Assembly: GCA_937890875.1 (NCBI GenBank)
Contig: CALAEB010000048.1
Location: 1-6,130 of the forward strand
Length of the DNA: 6,130 nucleotides
Reading direction: 5' to 3'
Source of the DNA: an uncultured Anaerolineaceae bacterium
Lineage (GTDB): Bacteria; Chloroflexota; Anaerolineae; Anaerolineales; Anaerolineaceae
The position numbers and the translations under genes are program-made. Below the pieces are notes generated by a model. It searched no databases. It was not told where the DNA came from and saw nothing but the letters and a program-made list of their open reading frames with translations. Each line of letters begins with the position of its first letter. Positions within the stretch are counted from its first letter, which is position 1. Shown here piece after piece: positions 5,052-6,130 of the stretch.

Positions 5052-6130
5052 AAATTCTTGGCATGATGTCCGGAACATCCGCCGACGGCATTGACGCGGC
5101 GATCCTTGAAATATACGGAGTGATCCCGCAGATCGAGTGGAAGGTGCTTTTTCACCACCATGTTTCCTACCCGGATGCGCTGCGGGATGAGATTTTCGCC
5201 TGTTTCCGCCCGGAGAGCAGTTCGGTCGACCGCATCTGCCGGCTGAATTTCGCTTTGGGCAAAGCCTATGGCGAAGCGGCGTTGGAGACGATCCGGGCCG
5301 CCGGCCTGACACCGGATGAAATTCAGCTGATCGGGAATCACGGCCAGACACTCTGGCACATCCCGGCCAACCTGCCCGGCGCATCCACTCTGCAGATCGG
5401 CGAGCCGGCCATCATCGCAGAGCTCACCGGGCTGCCCGTGATCTCTAATTTCCGCACCGCTGACATGGCGGCCGGCGGACATGGCGCGCCGCTGGTTTCC
5501 TTCGCCGACGTCTGCCTGTTCGCATCAGCAGAAAAAGTCCGTGCCGCCCAGAACATCGGCGGCATCGGCAACGTGACCTGGATCCCGAAGATCGGCGACA
5601 GCACGCATCCGCCGGTCGCTTTTGACACCGGCCCTGGTAACATGCTGATGGATGATGCTATCGAGCGCATCACCGGCGGACGAGACCATTTTGATCGCAA
5701 TGGCGACCTTGCCGCCGCAGGTCAGGTCGATCCGGATTTTCTGGCAGAGCTGCTCGCGCACCCTTACCTGCAAATGAGCCCGCCCAAGACTACCGGACGG
5801 GAGGATTTTGGCAAACAATACGGCGCGGCGCTGTATGAAGCGAAAACCAGGCGCGCGCTCTCCGACGCCGATTACTTGGCCACACTGACCGCACTGACCG
5901 CCCAGAGCATCGCCCGTGCCTACCGTGAATTTCTGCCGACATTCCCGGATGAAGTGATCCTCCATGGCGGTGGCACGCTGAATCCGACGCTGATGGCGAT
6001 GCTGCGGGATGCGCTGGCTCCGGCGGAAATCTTCACCACCGATCGCTTCGGGATGCCCGCGGAAGCCAAAGAGGCCGCCGCGTTCGCATTGATGGCCTAT
6101 CAGACCTGGCACCGGCAGGCCGGGAACATC
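5048..6130 (+). CDS. anmK: Anhydro-N-acetylmuramic acid kinase, 3'-truncated by the window end
   Basis: Cytoplasmic kinase that opens the 1,6-anhydro ring of anhydro-MurNAc and phosphorylates it with ATP, giving MurNAc-6-phosphate for the MurQ etherase. The open frame runs 361 codons to the window edge without a stop; the family is about 360-390 aa, so probably only the last 10-25 residues are missing. Family motifs appear in order: MSGTSADGID (7-16, ATP phosphate loop), GNHGQTLWH (about 97-105), NFRTADMAAGGHGAPLV (about 134-150), QNIGGIGNVTW (about 170-180), FDTGPGN (192-198; this Asp corresponds to the proposed catalytic base in the Pseudomonas enzyme, from memory), SPPKTTGREDFG, ILHGGGTLNP and FGMPAEAKEAAAFALMAY. 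ATG 5048 overlaps the preceding stop by 4 nt and has a strong Shine-Dalgarno. Small departures from the usual motif are His in GGHGAP and Ser after APLV, where Gln and Pro are common. Identification is very secure. Confidence 0.97.
   Translation, partial: MKILGMMSGTSADGIDAAILEIYGVIPQIEWKVLFHHHVSYPDALRDEIFACFRPESSSVDRICRLNFALGKAYGEAALETIRAAGLTPDEIQLIGNHGQTLWHIPANLPGASTLQIGEPAIIAELTGLPVISNFRTADMAAGGHGAPLVSFADVCLFASAEKVRAAQNIGGIGNVTWIPKIGDSTHPPVAFDTGPGNMLMDDAIERITGGRDHFDRNGDLAAAGQVDPDFLAELLAHPYLQMSPPKTTGREDFGKQYGAALYEAKTRRALSDADYLATLTALTAQSIARAYREFLPTFPDEVILHGGGTLNPTLMAMLRDALAPAEIFTTDRFGMPAEAKEAAAFALMAYQTWHRQAGNI

Noticed and set aside
4785..5482. Minus-strand open frames of 199 and 170 aa
   Set aside because: They are antisense to the hydrolase end and anmK start and overlap each other in different frames; composition is shadow-like with no family resemblance.
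5881..5910. Tandem CACTGACCG repeat
   Set aside because: It is only two copies encoding Leu-Thr-Ala twice within anmK, consistent with ordinary coding sequence.
5525..6112. 195-aa minus-strand open frame
   Set aside because: It lies entirely antisense to anmK, whose motifs are unmistakable; long antisense frames are common opposite GC-rich genes.

Overview
The window is a tightly packed, single-strand (+) gene set. It starts inside a peptide-type ABC transporter operon and ends just short of the end of anmK, a peptidoglycan-recycling kinase gene. The order is: solute-binding protein of the oligopeptide family (5' end missing), a 325-nt non-coding gap rich in hairpins, DppB/OppB-type permease, DppC/OppC-type permease, GNAT acetyltransferase, class C beta-lactamase-fold serine hydrolase, and anhydro-N-acetylmuramic acid kinase (3' end missing). 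From the first permease onward the genes overlap by 4-8 nt or lie 6 nt apart, so they probably form one translationally coupled transcript. The transporter ATPases are not in the window.

Two genes are broken by a single missing base in a homopolymer. In the DppB-like permease the N-terminal membrane helix (starting at 1556) is in a different frame from the rest, and the join falls in a G run at about 1648-1649. In the serine hydrolase the SxxK half and the Y-S-D/HTG half are in different frames, and the join falls in an A run at 4226-4229. In both cases one added base restores a full-length family member (about 317 and 386 aa). I annotate each as one gene. Uncorrected sequencing indels are the simplest explanation, but real mutations cannot be excluded from the sequence alone.

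The non-coding gap 1231-1555 holds two long inverted repeats: a GC-rich 14-16 bp stem just after the solute-binding protein stop, and a perfect 17-bp AT-rich stem with a tiny loop. It also holds three weaker hairpins. Neither long stem has a proper T-run terminator tail. They may be mRNA-processing or stability elements between the binding protein and the permeases, or copies of a dispersed palindromic repeat.

Functionally, a peptide importer, a beta-lactamase-fold hydrolase and AnmK together suggest salvage of peptidoglycan fragments. The transporter would take up peptides or muropeptides, the hydrolase would trim peptide or amide bonds, and AnmK would turn 1,6-anhydro-MurNAc into MurNAc-6-phosphate. 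AnmK is recognised with high confidence; the pathway link for the others is inference from gene order. The moderately GC-rich coding sequence and the style of the proteins would fit an anaerobic bacterium such as an Anaerolineae-type Chloroflexota member, but this taxonomic guess is weak.
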